Origin: Vibrio aerogenes
GTDB taxonomy: Bacteria; Pseudomonadota; Gammaproteobacteria; Enterobacterales; Vibrionaceae
NCBI RefSeq assembly: GCF_024346755.1
Contig: NZ_AP024861.1
Coordinates: forward strand, 248,001 to 312,000
Direction: 5' to 3'
Length of the DNA: 64,000 nucleotides
Under the pieces are notes generated by a model that worked only from the letters and a program-made list of their open reading frames with translations, was not told the origin of the DNA and did not search any database. Below, piece by piece: positions 45,273 to 56,921 of the stretch. The translations under genes were made by a program, and so were the position numbers. Positions within the stretch are counted from its first letter, which is position 1, and every line of letters starts with the position of its first letter.

Positions 45273-45608
45273 CTACTGTCTGTATTTATGCAAAGGGATT
45301 ACATCTGCATGGTACTCGGGTTCTCTTTCCGGAGTATAATTGAGCGCATTTTGGAATTTACGCATTTGAGAACTGAGTTCCTGCATCAGTTTTACATTGG
45401 CATGGCAAGGGTTTTTACTGGAATTAACAACCCGATCAATATGACTTTGCTGTGCCCATAGTCTTCCCTGCATTTTTTGTGATGCTGACAGAATCATTTC
45501 CTCACAGATATCTCGTTTAAAGACCGCGAAAGCTTCCGGGTTTTGCTTTGCAAGTTCTACCAGCTCCTCAAATGGCGGTAGTTTTAAATAAGAACTGGAT
45601 GCGTTCAT
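45273..45608 (-). CDS. DUF3135 family protein
   Basis: A 111-residue cytoplasmic protein of unknown function. LPPFEELVELAKQNPEAFAVFKRDICEE, MQGRLWAQQSHIDRV and NPCHANVKLMQELSSQM match the gammaproteobacterial DUF3135 pattern. No cofactor or DNA-binding motif is visible. It is preceded by an AGG-rich ribosome site and stands alone between tpiA and the HTH regulator. Confidence 0.8.
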   Translation of the reverse strand: MNASSSYLKLPPFEELVELAKQNPEAFAVFKRDICEEMILSASQKMQGRLWAQQSHIDRVVNSSKNPCHANVKLMQELSSQMRKFQNALNYTPEREPEYHADVIPLHKYRQ

Positions 45609-45731
45609 ATTACCTATACCTCAGTGTCCTGGCTTTACGACAATATATAAGTGGAACTACTATCAATATACGCTATGATTGGTCAATTTGTGAACTTTAT
45701 GTAAAAAAATTCTCAGCGCCAGGACAATTTT

Positions 45732-46349
45732 TTAAACGGGTAATATCGAATATGCGCAGCGCCTGTGCCCCTCGATGATATGTTCCTGACGCTCTATTTT
45801 GCATAGATCGCCAAGTAATGTGTTGAATACATTCAGTTCAGATTCGCAAAAGCTTGGACACTGTAATGCGGCTTTACAAATCGGGCAGTGATTTTCCGTC
45901 AGAGTGAATCCTTTTTCTGTTTTCTCTAATTCAGCCATGTGGCCTTCCTGATCTCTCAGCCGGACCAGTTCGCGGAGTTTTTCTTCCAGTGAGTTATGCT
46001 GGGCGAGAACCTGTTGATAGTGCTCAAGCATCGTTATTCCGCGCCGCTGTGCAATTTGGTGTATTCCTTCTGAACCGTAGATATGCTCAACTGCTTCAAT
46101 TATTTGTACGGTTAACTCACTATGTCTGTCTGCGAAGTAGTTATGTCCGGCATCAGTTAATGCCCAGTGGCGGGTCGGACGTCCGACTTTAACTTTCACA
46201 TCATAACTGTGTAGCAAGCCGTCACTTTCAAGAGACTGAAGGTGTAATCTTGCACCCATTGCCGTCATTTCGAATTTAGCAGCAAGCTGCTTGGCCGTCA
46301 GTGCACCTTCCCGTTTGATCGTATGAAGTATTTTGTCAACTGTCTTCAT
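45732..46349 (-). CDS. Cysteine-rich winged-HTH regulator (SufR-like, COG2345 type)
   Basis: A 205-residue regulator. The N-terminal winged helix is about residues 5-70 (LTAKQLAAKFEMTAMGARLHLQSLESDGLL, wing VGRPTRHWALTDAG). The C-terminal part has six cysteines: C155, C158, C164, C168, C183 and C198, arranged as HCPICKA, QCPSFCES, LCKIERQ and RRCAY. This layout resembles SufR-type proteins, which sense iron-sulfur status, so an Fe-S or metal site is likely. It is divergent from groES; a CRP-type site lies between the two. Confidence 0.82.
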   Translation of the reverse strand: MKTVDKILHTIKREGALTAKQLAAKFEMTAMGARLHLQSLESDGLLHSYDVKVKVGRPTRHWALTDAGHNYFADRHSELTVQIIEAVEHIYGSEGIHQIAQRRGITMLEHYQQVLAQHNSLEEKLRELVRLRDQEGHMAELEKTEKGFTLTENHCPICKAALQCPSFCESELNVFNTLLGDLCKIERQEHIIEGHRRCAYSILPV

Positions 46350-46505
46350 TACACGCCTGTTTATGTTGTCTTGTTGTTTTAGCCAGAAGTTTTTGCGCTA
46401 TCTCACTGAGATTATGCTGATATTATAAAATTTATAAAGTAAATGGTTGACTATCTGATTTATTCCACAGAAAAGAGATGTCCTGTCCTGATGTAATTTA
46501 TATTT

Positions 46506-46521
46506 TGTGACAAATGTCACA
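46506..46521. promoter_or_regulatory. CRP-type binding site upstream of groES
   Basis: TGTGACAAATGTCACA is an exact match to TGTGA-N6-TCACA, with T-rich flanks that extend the palindrome as in the CRP consensus. It lies 24 bases before the start of the -35-like element of groES, in the region shared with the divergent regulator. Confidence 0.75.
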
Positions 46522-46537
46522 TTTATGTGTGTGCGCA

Positions 46538-46570
46538 CCCTTGGGATATTTAATTTTTTACCCCACATAT
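46538..46570 (+). promoter_or_regulatory. Sigma-32-like promoter of groESL
   Basis: CCCTTGG (46538-46544) and CCCCACATAT (46561-46570) with 16 bases between resemble the heat-shock consensus; the -10 CCCCACAT is strong, the -35 partial. It lies about 70 bases before the groES ATG. Confidence 0.65.
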
Positions 46571-46637
46571 GAACCACGAGCTGATAAACAGCGCTTTAAT
46601 CAATCAATACAGTGAAATTAGTCAGGAGAGACGACCG

Positions 46638-46928
46638 ATGAACATTCGTCCATTACATGATCGAGTTATCGTTGAACGCCAAGAAGTTGAATCCAAGTCT
46701 GCTGGTGGAATCGTTTTAACTGGTTCTGCAGCGGAAAAATCAACGCGTGGTAAAGTACTTGCTGTTGGCAAAGGACGCATTCTGGAAAATGGAACCGTTC
46801 AGCCTCTGGACGTAAAAGTTGATGATGTTGTTATCTTTGCTGAAGGTTACGGTACAAAAACAGAAAAAATCGATGGCAAAGAGGTGTTGATTCTTTCTGA
46901 AGGCGACATCCTTGCGATTGTCGAATAA
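46638..46928 (+). CDS. groES: Co-chaperonin GroES
   Basis: A 96-residue lid of the GroEL folding chamber. [27 protein letters not shown] with the mobile loop, and [15 protein letters not shown] are family marks. The ATG at 46638 follows AGGAGAG; the upstream frame to 46569 lies in the leader. It is first in groESL. Confidence 0.97.
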   Translation: MNIRPLHDRVIVERQEVESKSAGGIVLTGSAAEKSTRGKVLAVGKGRILENGTVQPLDVKVDDVVIFAEGYGTKTEKIDGKEVLILSEGDILAIVE

Positions 46929-47003
46929 AAAGTAAGCGTTGAGTAATTTTTGCTCTTATTCAAAAACGATTAGCTAAAACACCGAATTGAGAAAAGGAAA
47001 TAA

Positions 47004-48644
<1,641 letters not shown>

Positions 48645-48672
48645 TCACATCAGCTGATATTTTTGAGCATCA

Positions 48673-48697
48673 ACAGGGCGGTTTTCCGCCCTGTTTT
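48673..48697 (+). terminator. groESL terminator
   Basis: A 9-bp perfect stem ACAGGGCGG / CCGCCCTGT with loop TTTT, then TTT. Confidence 0.9.
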
Positions 48698-48741
48698 CGT
48701 ATCTGAAGGCTGGGTCAGGTTTGAGTGATGAGGGAGAGATG

Positions 48742-50205
48742 ATGCAGATTAAAGGATTAAACTACCAGGTTCAGAATCATCAGTTACTGATTGATAACTG
48801 GCAAATACATCCTCAAGAGCACTGGGGCATTTTTGTGGCGCATGCACATAGTGCGGCGTTACTTCTGCGACTATTAGATAGCCAGCCGGAGGTCAATGAA
48901 GGAGCTCTTATCAAGCTGCCGGATAAAATCGGGTTGGTTTCTTTAGTCTCCCAGCAGCAACTGCTTGAGCAGGAGATTGCCAGAGATGAGACTGATTTTC
49001 AGGATCATATTGATTATGGGTCAAGTGTTGAAAATCTGCTGCTTGAAGCCGGATGTACGCCCGGTGAACTCGACTCATTGCTGCACAGCGTTGATTTGTC
49101 TGATTTACGCCACAGGGGATTTCGCCAGTTATCTACCGGGGAAACCCGGAGGCTGATGCTTGCCAGAGCTCTGGCATGTCACCCTGATTTACTGGTATTG
49201 CATGAGCCCTGTTCCGGGCTGGATGTGTTTCACCGCAGTCAACTCAAAGCGCTGCTTGAACAGTTATCCTCTCATCTGCAACTGATAGTGATTACCTCCC
49301 GTCAGGAAGAGTTGCCGGATTGTACGACTCACATTGCTGTATTCGATGATACGCGACTGACACAGACGATGAGCTACCGCCAATGGTGTGAACATCCGGT
49401 ATCAGCGCAGTTAACCGCATTGTCTGCATCCAGACTGGACAGCTGGCTTGAGCTGAGTCGTCATGTCTCTGAAGCTCAGGATTTTCCGCAGACCCGTGTG
49501 CGTTTAAATCAGGTGTCGGTCGAGTATACCGATGGGGTGATTTTCCGTGACTTGTCGTGGACGATTCAGGCGAAACAGCACTGGCAAATCAGAGGGCCGA
49601 ATGGTTGTGGTAAAAGCAGCCTGCTGGGATTGATCATGGGAGATCATCCGCAGTGCTATGCCAACGATATCGAGGTGCTTGGGTTTAAACGCGGGAGTGG
49701 AGAAAGTATCTGGGATATCAAGCGCCATATCGGGATTGTTTCTTCAGCGCTGCACCTGCAATATCGGGTCAGTTGTACGGTACTTGAGGTGTTGCTCTCC
49801 GGCTTTTTTGATTCCATCGGGCTGTATGATTCACCTTCACGTCAACAACTGGAAACAGCCCGCGCATGGTTGTCTGCATTAAAAATGAGTGATTATGAAC
49901 AACTTGGATTTCAGCAGGTTGATTACGGACAACAGCGCTTGTTATTGATTGTCCGGGCACTGATTAAACGTCCGGCGTTATTGATTCTTGATGAACCTTA
50001 TCAGGGGCTGGATTATCTGAATCGTCAGTTGGTGATGACGGTGTTGGAAATGCTGGCAGAGACAGACATGACACAGCTTCTTTATGTCTCTCACTATGAT
50101 GAAGACAGCCTGAATGCGATTCGTAATTATGTAGATTTTGTGCCGTCTGACGACGACGGATACCGGGCTGTGATGACTTACAGCAGCCCGGCTCAACCGG
50201 CGTAG
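48742..50205 (+). CDS. modF: ModF-like double ABC ATPase with a degenerate first site
   Basis: A 487-residue soluble protein with two ABC nucleotide-binding domains, similar to E. coli ModF along its length. Domain 2 is complete: Walker A GPNGCGKSSLL, GSGESIWDIKRHIG, signature region YGQQRLLLIVRAL and Walker B LLILDEPYQGLD. Domain 1 keeps the signature LSTGETRRLMLARAL, but its Walker A reads VAHAHSAALLL (no Gly-Lys) and Walker B LLVLHEPC (His for Asp), so it probably does not hydrolyse ATP. I chose the ATG at 48742, five bases after AGGGAG. No molybdate transporter gene is near, so the link to molybdate is uncertain. Confidence 0.87.
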   Translation: MQIKGLNYQVQNHQLLIDNWQIHPQEHWGIFVAHAHSAALLLRLLDSQPEVNEGALIKLPDKIGLVSLVSQQQLLEQEIARDETDFQDHIDYGSSVENLLLEAGCTPGELDSLLHSVDLSDLRHRGFRQLSTGETRRLMLARALACHPDLLVLHEPCSGLDVFHRSQLKALLEQLSSHLQLIVITSRQEELPDCTTHIAVFDDTRLTQTMSYRQWCEHPVSAQLTALSASRLDSWLELSRHVSEAQDFPQTRVRLNQVSVEYTDGVIFRDLSWTIQAKQHWQIRGPNGCGKSSLLGLIMGDHPQCYANDIEVLGFKRGSGESIWDIKRHIGIVSSALHLQYRVSCTVLEVLLSGFFDSIGLYDSPSRQQLETARAWLSALKMSDYEQLGFQQVDYGQQRLLLIVRALIKRPALLILDEPYQGLDYLNRQLVMTVLEMLAETDMTQLLYVSHYDEDSLNAIRNYVDFVPSDDDGYRAVMTYSSPAQPA

Positions 50206-50214
50206 CGTTCCGGA

Positions 50215-51237
50215 TTATTCCAGGCCCAGATCAATGGGTGTTTTACTCTTTCTGCCACCGTTTTCACGGGTTAATTTGGGAACCAGATAGCCGGAGACGT
50301 TTTCTATTAATGCTGACATCAGGGTTTTGGCCTGCTCATCGGATACAAAAAAGTGCGAGGCTCCCTGCACTTTGTCCAGGACATGCAAATAGTAGGGCAG
50401 AATACCGGCATCAAACAGGGACTCACTGAGTGCGGTTAATGTGTCTGCTGAATCGTTCACTCCTTTGAGCAAAACAGATTGATTCAACAGCGTGACCTGA
50501 GCCGCTTTCAGTTGTTGAAAAGATGTTTTCAGCTCCGCATTGATTTCATTCGGGTGATTGATATGAGAGACCAGTACAACGCTCAGCCGGGTCTTCGACA
50601 GAAGTTCAACCAGATGCGCCGTGATTCGGTCCGGAATCACCACGGGGAGTCGTGTGTGTATCCGGAGTGTTTTGACATGTGGGATGGAGGCAATCTGACA
50701 GATGAGCCAATCCAGTTCATGATCTTTTGCCATTAAGGGATCACCCCCGGATAAGATGACCTCATTGACCTCCGGATGCTGTTCAATGTAGCGTAAACTT
50801 TCTGACCAGACATGCTTGTTTCCCTGATTCTCATGATAGGGAAAATGGCGTCTGAAGCAGTATCGGCAGTTGACTGCACAAGCGCCTTTCACGATCAGCA
50901 GAACCCGGCTTTTATATTTATGCAGTAAGCCGGGTACTTCATTATTTTGTTCTTCCAGTGGATCATCAGAGAAACCGGCTGCAATTTCAAACTCCTGACT
51001 CAGGGGAAGTACCTGCCGGAGCAATGGATCATGTGGATTCCCTTTTTCCATTCTGTGGACAAAACTCAGCGGAACCCGTTGAGCAAATAGCTTCCTGGCT
51101 TTGAAGCCTTGCTGCCAAAGTGTTGGGTCAATCTCCAGATATTTCAGCAATTGCTCTGGGTCGGAGATCGCATTCGCAAGCTGTTTGAGCCAGTTTTGCT
51201 CAACAGATTCAATTTTTCGGGTTATGATGTGCGACAT
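50215..51237 (-). CDS. epmB: EF-P beta-lysylation protein EpmB
   Basis: A 340-residue radical-SAM lysine 2,3-aminomutase converting (S)-alpha-lysine to (R)-beta-lysine for attachment to EF-P. The cluster cysteines are C120, C124 and C127 in CAVNCRYC. Other family parts: HRMEKGNPHDPLLRQVLP, EVILSGGDPLM and PYYLHVLDKVQGASHF. It is divergent from efp, its target's gene, with only 34 bases between the two starts, so their promoters must overlap coding sequence or each other. Confidence 0.95.
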   Translation of the reverse strand: MSHIITRKIESVEQNWLKQLANAISDPEQLLKYLEIDPTLWQQGFKARKLFAQRVPLSFVHRMEKGNPHDPLLRQVLPLSQEFEIAAGFSDDPLEEQNNEVPGLLHKYKSRVLLIVKGACAVNCRYCFRRHFPYHENQGNKHVWSESLRYIEQHPEVNEVILSGGDPLMAKDHELDWLICQIASIPHVKTLRIHTRLPVVIPDRITAHLVELLSKTRLSVVLVSHINHPNEINAELKTSFQQLKAAQVTLLNQSVLLKGVNDSADTLTALSESLFDAGILPYYLHVLDKVQGASHFFVSDEQAKTLMSALIENVSGYLVPKLTRENGGRKSKTPIDLGLE

Positions 51238-51271
51238 TAATTTTTAACTCGAAGTTTATTAAGAGGAAAAC

Positions 51272-51838
51272 ATGGCTACTGTTAGCACGAATGAATTTAA
51301 AGGCGGTCTTAAGATTATGCTTGATAATGAACCCTGTGTCATTCTCGAAAACGAGTATGTTAAACCAGGTAAAGGTCAGGCGTTTAACCGTGTTAAAATC
51401 CGTAAACTGCTTTCGGGCAAAGTGTTAGAAAAAACGTTTAAGTCCGGCGACAGTGTTGAAGTTGCTGACGTGATGGATATCGACCTGGATTATCTGTACA
51501 ACGACGGCGAATTCTATCACTTTATGAACAGTGAAAGTTTTGAACAGATTGCTGCTGATGCCAAAGCTGTGGGTGAGAATGCCAAATGGCTGGTTGAAAA
51601 CAACACCTGTATGCTGACGCTGTGGAACGGTAATCCAATTGCGGTTACACCACCAAACTTTGTTGAGCTTGAAGTCACAGAAACTGATCCTGGTCTGAAA
51701 GGTGACACGCAGGGAACAGGCGGTAAGCCGGCAACACTGACCACCGGTGCTGTGGTTCGTGTACCTTTGTTCATTCAGATTGGTGAAGTGATTAAAGTTG
51801 ACACCCGCTCTGCTGAGTATGTCGGCCGGGTCAAATAA
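51272..51838 (+). CDS. efp: Translation elongation factor P
   Basis: A 188-residue tRNA-shaped factor that rescues ribosomes stalled at polyproline stretches. The modified residue is Lys34 in the loop VKPGKGQAF, a Lys as required for the EpmA/EpmB pathway, both of which are encoded nearby. The three beta-barrel domains are of normal length; the end [12 protein letters not shown] is typical. GAGG precedes the ATG. Confidence 0.97.
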   Translation: MATVSTNEFKGGLKIMLDNEPCVILENEYVKPGKGQAFNRVKIRKLLSGKVLEKTFKSGDSVEVADVMDIDLDYLYNDGEFYHFMNSESFEQIAADAKAVGENAKWLVENNTCMLTLWNGNPIAVTPPNFVELEVTETDPGLKGDTQGTGGKPATLTTGAVVRVPLFIQIGEVIKVDTRSAEYVGRVK

Positions 51839-51857
51839 GTCTTCTTTCATTGCTGCT

Positions 51858-51910
51858 CAAACCGGGTGAGTATACTTGTCTGTTCATGGCAGATATACTC
51901 TCCGGGTTTG
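51858..51910. repeat. Long imperfect inverted repeat after efp
   Basis: Arms of about 17 bases, CAAACCGGGTGAGTATA and TATACTCTCCGGGTTTG, match at 15 positions; a smaller dyad sits in the loop. There is no clear T-tract, so termination of efp is only possible. Confidence 0.55.
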
Positions 51911-52082
51911 ATGTCCCTTCCCGGTACTTTTTCTTTTCCGTATTCTGCTTGTTCCTGGTTCCCTCCAATTACCTTGACGATATTGTTCTTCTTGTTATTT
52001 ATTTTTGATATATTTCGCGCGGCAATTATCAGTATGGATTGAGTTTCATTCAATTCAGGTTGCTCTTGTGAAGGAGAATAAA

Positions 52083-53507
52083 ATGAATACGCCAGTCTCT
52101 GGTTTAAGAAATAATATTGAAAATAAGCGTCAGTTAATGAAAAAAGGCTTAAAAACAGTCATTTTTGGTTTGCCATTGTTGTTGTTGGCACTGGTGGTGA
52201 ATAGTGCATTTTTGATGACGGATGCGGGATATACCTATGTCCATCAGAATAATATTACCGGTGAACTGGATGTGTTCACTGAACCGGGGATTCACTTCAG
52301 AATGCCATTTTTATCGAAAATTACCAAATATGATCAAGTGATCACGGTTTCTTTTGGTAATAATGCCGGTGAAGATTTTTATCAGAAACTGAATCCGGTG
52401 CAGGTGCGTTTTGCTGATACTTATATCGGTAATATTCCGGTCACATTTCGCTTTAAACTCAGCAATGACCCGGTGGCGATTAAGAAAATGCACCGCGAAT
52501 TTCGCAATAACACCAATCTGATTGATACCTTGCTGGTAAAAAATGCCCGTAATGTGACGGTGATTACAGCCACCCAATATACAGGTGAAGAGTTCTTCCA
52601 GGGCGGACTGAACCAATTTAAATCAAAGCTCGGAGATCAGCTGCGGGAGGGCATTTACCTGACTGAACGTAAACAGGTTGAAGTCGAACAGATTGATTTG
52701 GCGCCGGTTGGATTAGGGCAGAGCGATGCCAACAAGCTGCAGAAAACCAAGCAACTGGTGTGGAAAACCGTTCCCGTCACCGATAAAGCAGGCATGCTGG
52801 TCAGACAGGATAATCCACTACAGCAATACGGCATTCATGTGACTCAGGTGACAATTGGTGATCCTCAGCCGGAGCAGCAGCTTGACCAGTTACTGGCAGA
52901 TAAGAAGCGTTTAGTCGCTGATCGGATTCGGGCGATTCAGGAGCAGGAAACCTCTAAAGCTCAGGCAGAAACAGAACAGCTACGGAAAGAAATTCAACGG
53001 ACCCGTGAAGTTCAGGATGCGCAGAGAAGAAAAGAGCTGGCGATTATTTCTCAGCAAAAAGAAGTTGAAGTCGCCCGCCAGATTGCAGAGCGGGAAATTG
53101 TTGAGGTCGAGAAAAAGAAACGTCTGGCTGAAGTGGAAAAAGAGAAAGAACTGGCGATAGCGAAAGCAAATTTGGCGATTCAGAAAGCGAATGCCTTGTC
53201 TGCAACGTTTGAAGCAAAAGCAATTACTGAAAAAGGTCAGGCAGAAGCCTCAGTTCTTAAAGCGAAGTACTCTGCATTGGGAGCAAACCGGGAAGTGTAT
53301 CTTGCTGAGCTGAATCGTGATGTGGCAAATGTACTGTACAATAATCTGAAAAACTTTCAGATTCAGATGCCACAAAACTATGTGGGTGGCTCAGAAGGTA
53401 ATGGTTTGAAGACGAATCTGGATGTCATTACTGCCTTCAGCGCATTAGGCTTAATGGATCAGACAAAGAAAGCGACCCAAAAACAGTCATCCGGGAACAA
53501 TCACTGA
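52083..53507 (+). CDS. SPFH-domain (prohibitin-like) membrane protein
   Basis: A 474-residue protein: membrane segment at about residues 23-46, an SPFH/Band 7 region (TDAGYTYVHQNN to about residue 280) and a long charged coiled coil (about 280-390, repeats of EVEKKKRLAEVEKEKE). It ends with AFSALGLMDQ. Such proteins scaffold inner-membrane microdomains and oligomerise as cages with partner proteases. It is not HflK/HflC or QmcA by its features. The ATG at 52083 follows AAGGAG; the in-frame extension to 52005 is leader. No partner gene is adjacent. Confidence 0.83.
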   Translation: MNTPVSGLRNNIENKRQLMKKGLKTVIFGLPLLLLALVVNSAFLMTDAGYTYVHQNNITGELDVFTEPGIHFRMPFLSKITKYDQVITVSFGNNAGEDFYQKLNPVQVRFADTYIGNIPVTFRFKLSNDPVAIKKMHREFRNNTNLIDTLLVKNARNVTVITATQYTGEEFFQGGLNQFKSKLGDQLREGIYLTERKQVEVEQIDLAPVGLGQSDANKLQKTKQLVWKTVPVTDKAGMLVRQDNPLQQYGIHVTQVTIGDPQPEQQLDQLLADKKRLVADRIRAIQEQETSKAQAETEQLRKEIQRTREVQDAQRRKELAIISQQKEVEVARQIAEREIVEVEKKKRLAEVEKEKELAIAKANLAIQKANALSATFEAKAITEKGQAEASVLKAKYSALGANREVYLAELNRDVANVLYNNLKNFQIQMPQNYVGGSEGNGLKTNLDVITAFSALGLMDQTKKATQKQSSGNNH

Positions 53508-53553
53508 GAATAAAATTCTGAGAGCGGTCTGAAGTTTCAGGTTGCCAGAAACC

Positions 53554-53586
53554 AAATGGGGTGACAGTGTTCACCCCATTTTATTT
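53554..53586 (+). terminator. Terminator of the SPFH gene
   Basis: An 11-bp perfect stem AAATGGGGTGA / TCACCCCATTT with a 6-base loop, then TATTTT. Confidence 0.88.
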
Positions 53587-53613
53587 TGGCTCAGCAAGTG
53601 CATGAAAATTCAG

Positions 53614-53976
53614 CTAGATCATGAAAATAAAGATAATTGTGAGCAGAGAGATAAAAGTGGCAAAACCATAGCAGGCAATTTTTCCCATGATACCCGGATG
53701 GAATTTTAAGTCATGCATCCCGTGATGAATCCGGTGCATGGCATGCCACATCGGTAAAGCCAGTGTTAAAAAGACAAATAGTCCGCCAATCAGGCTGGTT
53801 GCAAAATCAGCCACACGCTCATAGCTTAAGGCGTCATGGCTGATGATTCCTGAGGGTGCCAGTATCCCCAGAACAAGAATCGTGATTGGGGTTATCATCG
53901 CGAACCAGGTGCCACCGGCCCCAAACAGCCCCCACCAGATGGGTTCTTCTGAACGTTTCGGGTTTTGATCAATCAC
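53614..53976 (-). CDS. frdD: Fumarate reductase subunit D
   Basis: A 120-residue membrane-anchor subunit with three membrane helices; together with FrdC it binds menaquinol. [22 protein letters not shown] and [13 protein letters not shown] match FrdD. I chose the GTG at 53976, preceded by GAGGAGG; a longer frame to 54024 would overlap frdC. It is last in frdABCD, ten bases after the frdC stop. Confidence 0.94.
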   Translation of the reverse strand: MIDQNPKRSEEPIWWGLFGAGGTWFAMITPITILVLGILAPSGIISHDALSYERVADFATSLIGGLFVFLTLALPMWHAMHRIHHGMHDLKFHPGIMGKIACYGFATFISLLTIIFIFMI

Positions 53977-53986
53977 AGTGACCTCC

Positions 53987-54370
53987 TCAGACAATAAATA
54001 AAACGATGACAGAAATAAAGGCAACGGCAGCCCATTGGGCTAAAACCAGGATTTTTGTATCCAGCAGTTTGCCTTGTATTCTGACAGGGACAACTTGCGG
54101 GAACATGCCAAAGAAGGTGTGAGCATGGAATAAACTTCCCGCAAGTGCGACGATATTAATCGCAATGACAAGTGGATTCGCCATAAAGCTCAGCCAGCTT
54201 TCCCATGCTTGCGGACCTTTTACCAGACTTCCCAGTCCGAACATGAGAAACAGCGTAAACAATATCAACGGTAATACAGTGGCTTCCCGCAGCATGTACA
54301 GGCGATAAAATGGATGGTTGTTCCACCATGTACGTTTCATCTCGCGTACATAAGGCTTTCGGTTACTCAT
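53987..54370 (-). CDS. frdC: Fumarate reductase subunit C
   Basis: A 127-residue anchor subunit with three membrane helices. [30 protein letters not shown] is the typical N-terminus. Its start overlaps the frdB stop by four bases (ATGA), indicating translational coupling. It holds quinone-site residues with FrdB and FrdD. Confidence 0.95.
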   Translation of the reverse strand: MSNRKPYVREMKRTWWNNHPFYRLYMLREATVLPLILFTLFLMFGLGSLVKGPQAWESWLSFMANPLVIAINIVALAGSLFHAHTFFGMFPQVVPVRIQGKLLDTKILVLAQWAAVAFISVIVLFIV

Positions 54371-55116
54371 TTGGATGCCTCCTGTGGTTTGAGCATGGCA
54401 ATCACAAAATCCATGGATGATTCGACTTTTCCCTGATTGACTGCAGCAGCCGGATCGACACTTTTCGGGCAGACTTCAGAGCAATAGCCAACAAAAGTAC
54501 ACCCCCATGCACCATTCTCACCATTGATCAGCTTCATCCGTTCACTTTTGCCGTTATCCCTGCTGTCCAGATTGTAACGGTGTGCCAGAGTCAGTGCGGC
54601 CGGTCCAATGAATTCAGGGTTCAGACCGAACTGAGGACAGGCGGCATAGCAGAGTCCACAGTTAATACATCCGGCAAATTGCTTGTATTTTGCCAGTTGT
54701 TCTGGTGTTTGCAGGTTCGCACCGTCTTCCGGCGTCCGGTCATTGCCAATGATGTAAGGCTTGATGGCTTCCAGACGTTCGATGAACGGAGTCATATCAA
54801 CGATCAAATCTTTTTCTATCGGAAAATTGGCCAGTGGTTCAATTTTGATACCATCAGGGTAATCCCGCAAAAAGCTTTTACAGGCCAGTTTCGGTACGCC
54901 GTTGACCATCATCCCGCACGAGCCACAAATTGCCATGCGGCACGACCAGCGATAAGACAAATTCTTATCAAGATTATCTTTGATATAACCAATGGCATCG
55001 AGAATCGACATCGTCTCATTTAACGGGATATCAAAACTCTGAAAATAAGGTTGGGCATCGTTCTCCGGATCGTAGCGGAGAATTTCAACTTTCTGAACGC
55101 GTTGAGTTGACATCAT
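54367..55116 (-). CDS. frdB: Fumarate reductase iron-sulfur subunit
   Basis: A 249-residue electron-transfer subunit. [2Fe-2S] ligands lie in [12 protein letters not shown] and the Cys of PKLAC; the [4Fe-4S] and [3Fe-4S] sites are [13 protein letters not shown] and [14 protein letters not shown]. Electrons pass from menaquinol (FrdCD) to FAD in FrdA. The start overlaps the frdA stop by ATGA. Confidence 0.97.
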   Translation of the reverse strand: MMSTQRVQKVEILRYDPENDAQPYFQSFDIPLNETMSILDAIGYIKDNLDKNLSYRWSCRMAICGSCGMMVNGVPKLACKSFLRDYPDGIKIEPLANFPIEKDLIVDMTPFIERLEAIKPYIIGNDRTPEDGANLQTPEQLAKYKQFAGCINCGLCYAACPQFGLNPEFIGPAALTLAHRYNLDSRDNGKSERMKLINGENGAWGCTFVGYCSEVCPKSVDPAAAVNQGKVESSMDFVIAMLKPQEASK

Positions 55117-56921
55117 TTACTCTCCTCTGCGTTTTTACCGGACGCTTCATCCGCGGCTGCCTGTTCTGCGGCTGCGCCGTAGAGCCTTGCTTTGGGTTGT
55201 GATTTTGTGATGGTGACATCACTGTATTCGATATGGGGGGCTTCATCCTCACGGAAAAAAGCCAGTGAGTGTTTGAGGAAATTTTTGTCGTCCCGCTCAG
55301 TACATCCTTCATCAAGTCTTTGGTGGGCACCACGCGACTCTTTTCGCAGGATAGCTGAGTGCACCATCGCTTGTGCGACATCCAGACTATGACCAATTTC
55401 GATCGCATAGATCAGGTCAGTGTTAAAGACTTTTGTTTTGTCTTTAAGAGAGATGTTTTTATAGCGCTGTTTGAGCTCAGCGAGTTTATCGACAGTTTGC
55501 TGCATCAGGTCTTCCTGACGGTAAATACCGCAACCCGCTTCCATGGCATTGCCCATTTCTGTCCGGATATCTGCCCAGTTTTCATCACCTTCCTGAGTCA
55601 ATAACGCCTGTATTTGAGCTTCAACCGCTGCTGCCTGTTCAGCAATGGCTGCATCATTCCAGCCTGAGAATGTTTCTGCCCGTTTTACAGCGTTTTCACC
55701 AGCAACCCGGCCGAACACAACCAGTTCTGCCAGTGAGTTTGAGCCTAACCGGTTTGCACCATGCAGACCAACCGAAGAGCATTCCCCTACGGCGAACAGC
55801 CCGTGAATGCGGGTTTCGCAGTCACTGTTGGTTTCTATACCGCCCATTGTGTAGTGGACGGTAGGACGAATCGGAATCGGCTCTTTGACTGGATCAACGT
55901 TGACATAAGCTTTGGAAAGTTCACAGATAAACGGCAGGCGCTCCTGAAGATAATCGGCACCAAGGTGTCGCAGATCCAGATGAACGACATCACCAAGCGG
56001 ATGTTTGATCGTATTGCCTTTTTGTTGTTCATGCCAGAAAGCTTGTGACACTTTATCCCGCGGGCCAAGTTCCATATATTTATTTTTGGGTTGACCGATG
56101 GGCGTTTCCGGCCCCATGCCATAATCCTGTAAATACCGGTAACCATTTTTGTTGACGATGATACCGCCTTCACCGCGGCAGCCTTCTGTCATCAGAATGC
56201 CGGTACCAGGCAGACCTGTCGGGTGGTATTGGACAAATTCCATGTCCCTCAGCGGGACGCCATGATGATATGCCATCGCCATACCATCACCAGTGACAAT
56301 GCCGCCGTTGGTGTTACACTGATAAACTCTGCCCGCACCACCGGTCGCCAGAACGACCGATTTGGCTTTAATGGTCACCAGTTCCCCTTCAGACATCTGT
56401 AAGGCAATTAGCCCCTGAACCGTTCCGTCATCAACCAGTAAATCGATGACATAGTACTCGTCAAACCGCTTAATTTGTTCATATTTCATCGAGGTCTGGA
56501 AGAGTGTATGAAGCATATGAAATCCGGTTTTATCCGCTGCAAACCAGGTTCTTTCGACTTTCATACCGCCAAATCGCCGGACATTGACTTCGCCATTGTC
56601 TTTCCTGCTCCAGGGACATCCCCATTGTTCCATCTGGATCATTTCCCGTGTCGCATTGCTGACAAAATATTCCACGACATCTTGTTCACAAAGCCAGTCA
56701 CCTCCACCGACTGTATCGTTAAAGTGATTGTCCAGACTATCCTCATCTTTAATGACGGCGGCAGATCCACCTTCTGCAGCGACAGTGTGAGAGCGCATTG
56801 GATAAACTTTCGAAATCAAAGCAATCTCCAGATCAGGGTTTGCCTCAGCCACGGCGATTGCCGTTCTGAGACCGGCTCCGCCAGCGCCTATAATTGCAAT
56901 ATCTGTTGTTATTGTTTGCAC
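55113..56921 (-). CDS. frdA: Fumarate reductase flavoprotein subunit
   Basis: A 602-residue catalytic subunit reducing fumarate to succinate in anaerobic respiration. FAD motif [17 protein letters not shown], covalent flavin His45 in [10 protein letters not shown], the substrate region [33 protein letters not shown] and [18 protein letters not shown] are all present. It is first in frdABCD and divergent from epmA, as in E. coli. The tail is Ala/Glu/Lys-rich. Confidence 0.97.
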   Translation of the reverse strand: MQTITTDIAIIGAGGAGLRTAIAVAEANPDLEIALISKVYPMRSHTVAAEGGSAAVIKDEDSLDNHFNDTVGGGDWLCEQDVVEYFVSNATREMIQMEQWGCPWSRKDNGEVNVRRFGGMKVERTWFAADKTGFHMLHTLFQTSMKYEQIKRFDEYYVIDLLVDDGTVQGLIALQMSEGELVTIKAKSVVLATGGAGRVYQCNTNGGIVTGDGMAMAYHHGVPLRDMEFVQYHPTGLPGTGILMTEGCRGEGGIIVNKNGYRYLQDYGMGPETPIGQPKNKYMELGPRDKVSQAFWHEQQKGNTIKHPLGDVVHLDLRHLGADYLQERLPFICELSKAYVNVDPVKEPIPIRPTVHYTMGGIETNSDCETRIHGLFAVGECSSVGLHGANRLGSNSLAELVVFGRVAGENAVKRAETFSGWNDAAIAEQAAAVEAQIQALLTQEGDENWADIRTEMGNAMEAGCGIYRQEDLMQQTVDKLAELKQRYKNISLKDKTKVFNTDLIYAIEIGHSLDVAQAMVHSAILRKESRGAHQRLDEGCTERDDKNFLKHSLAFFREDEAPHIEYSDVTITKSQPKARLYGAAAEQAAADEASGKNAEESK

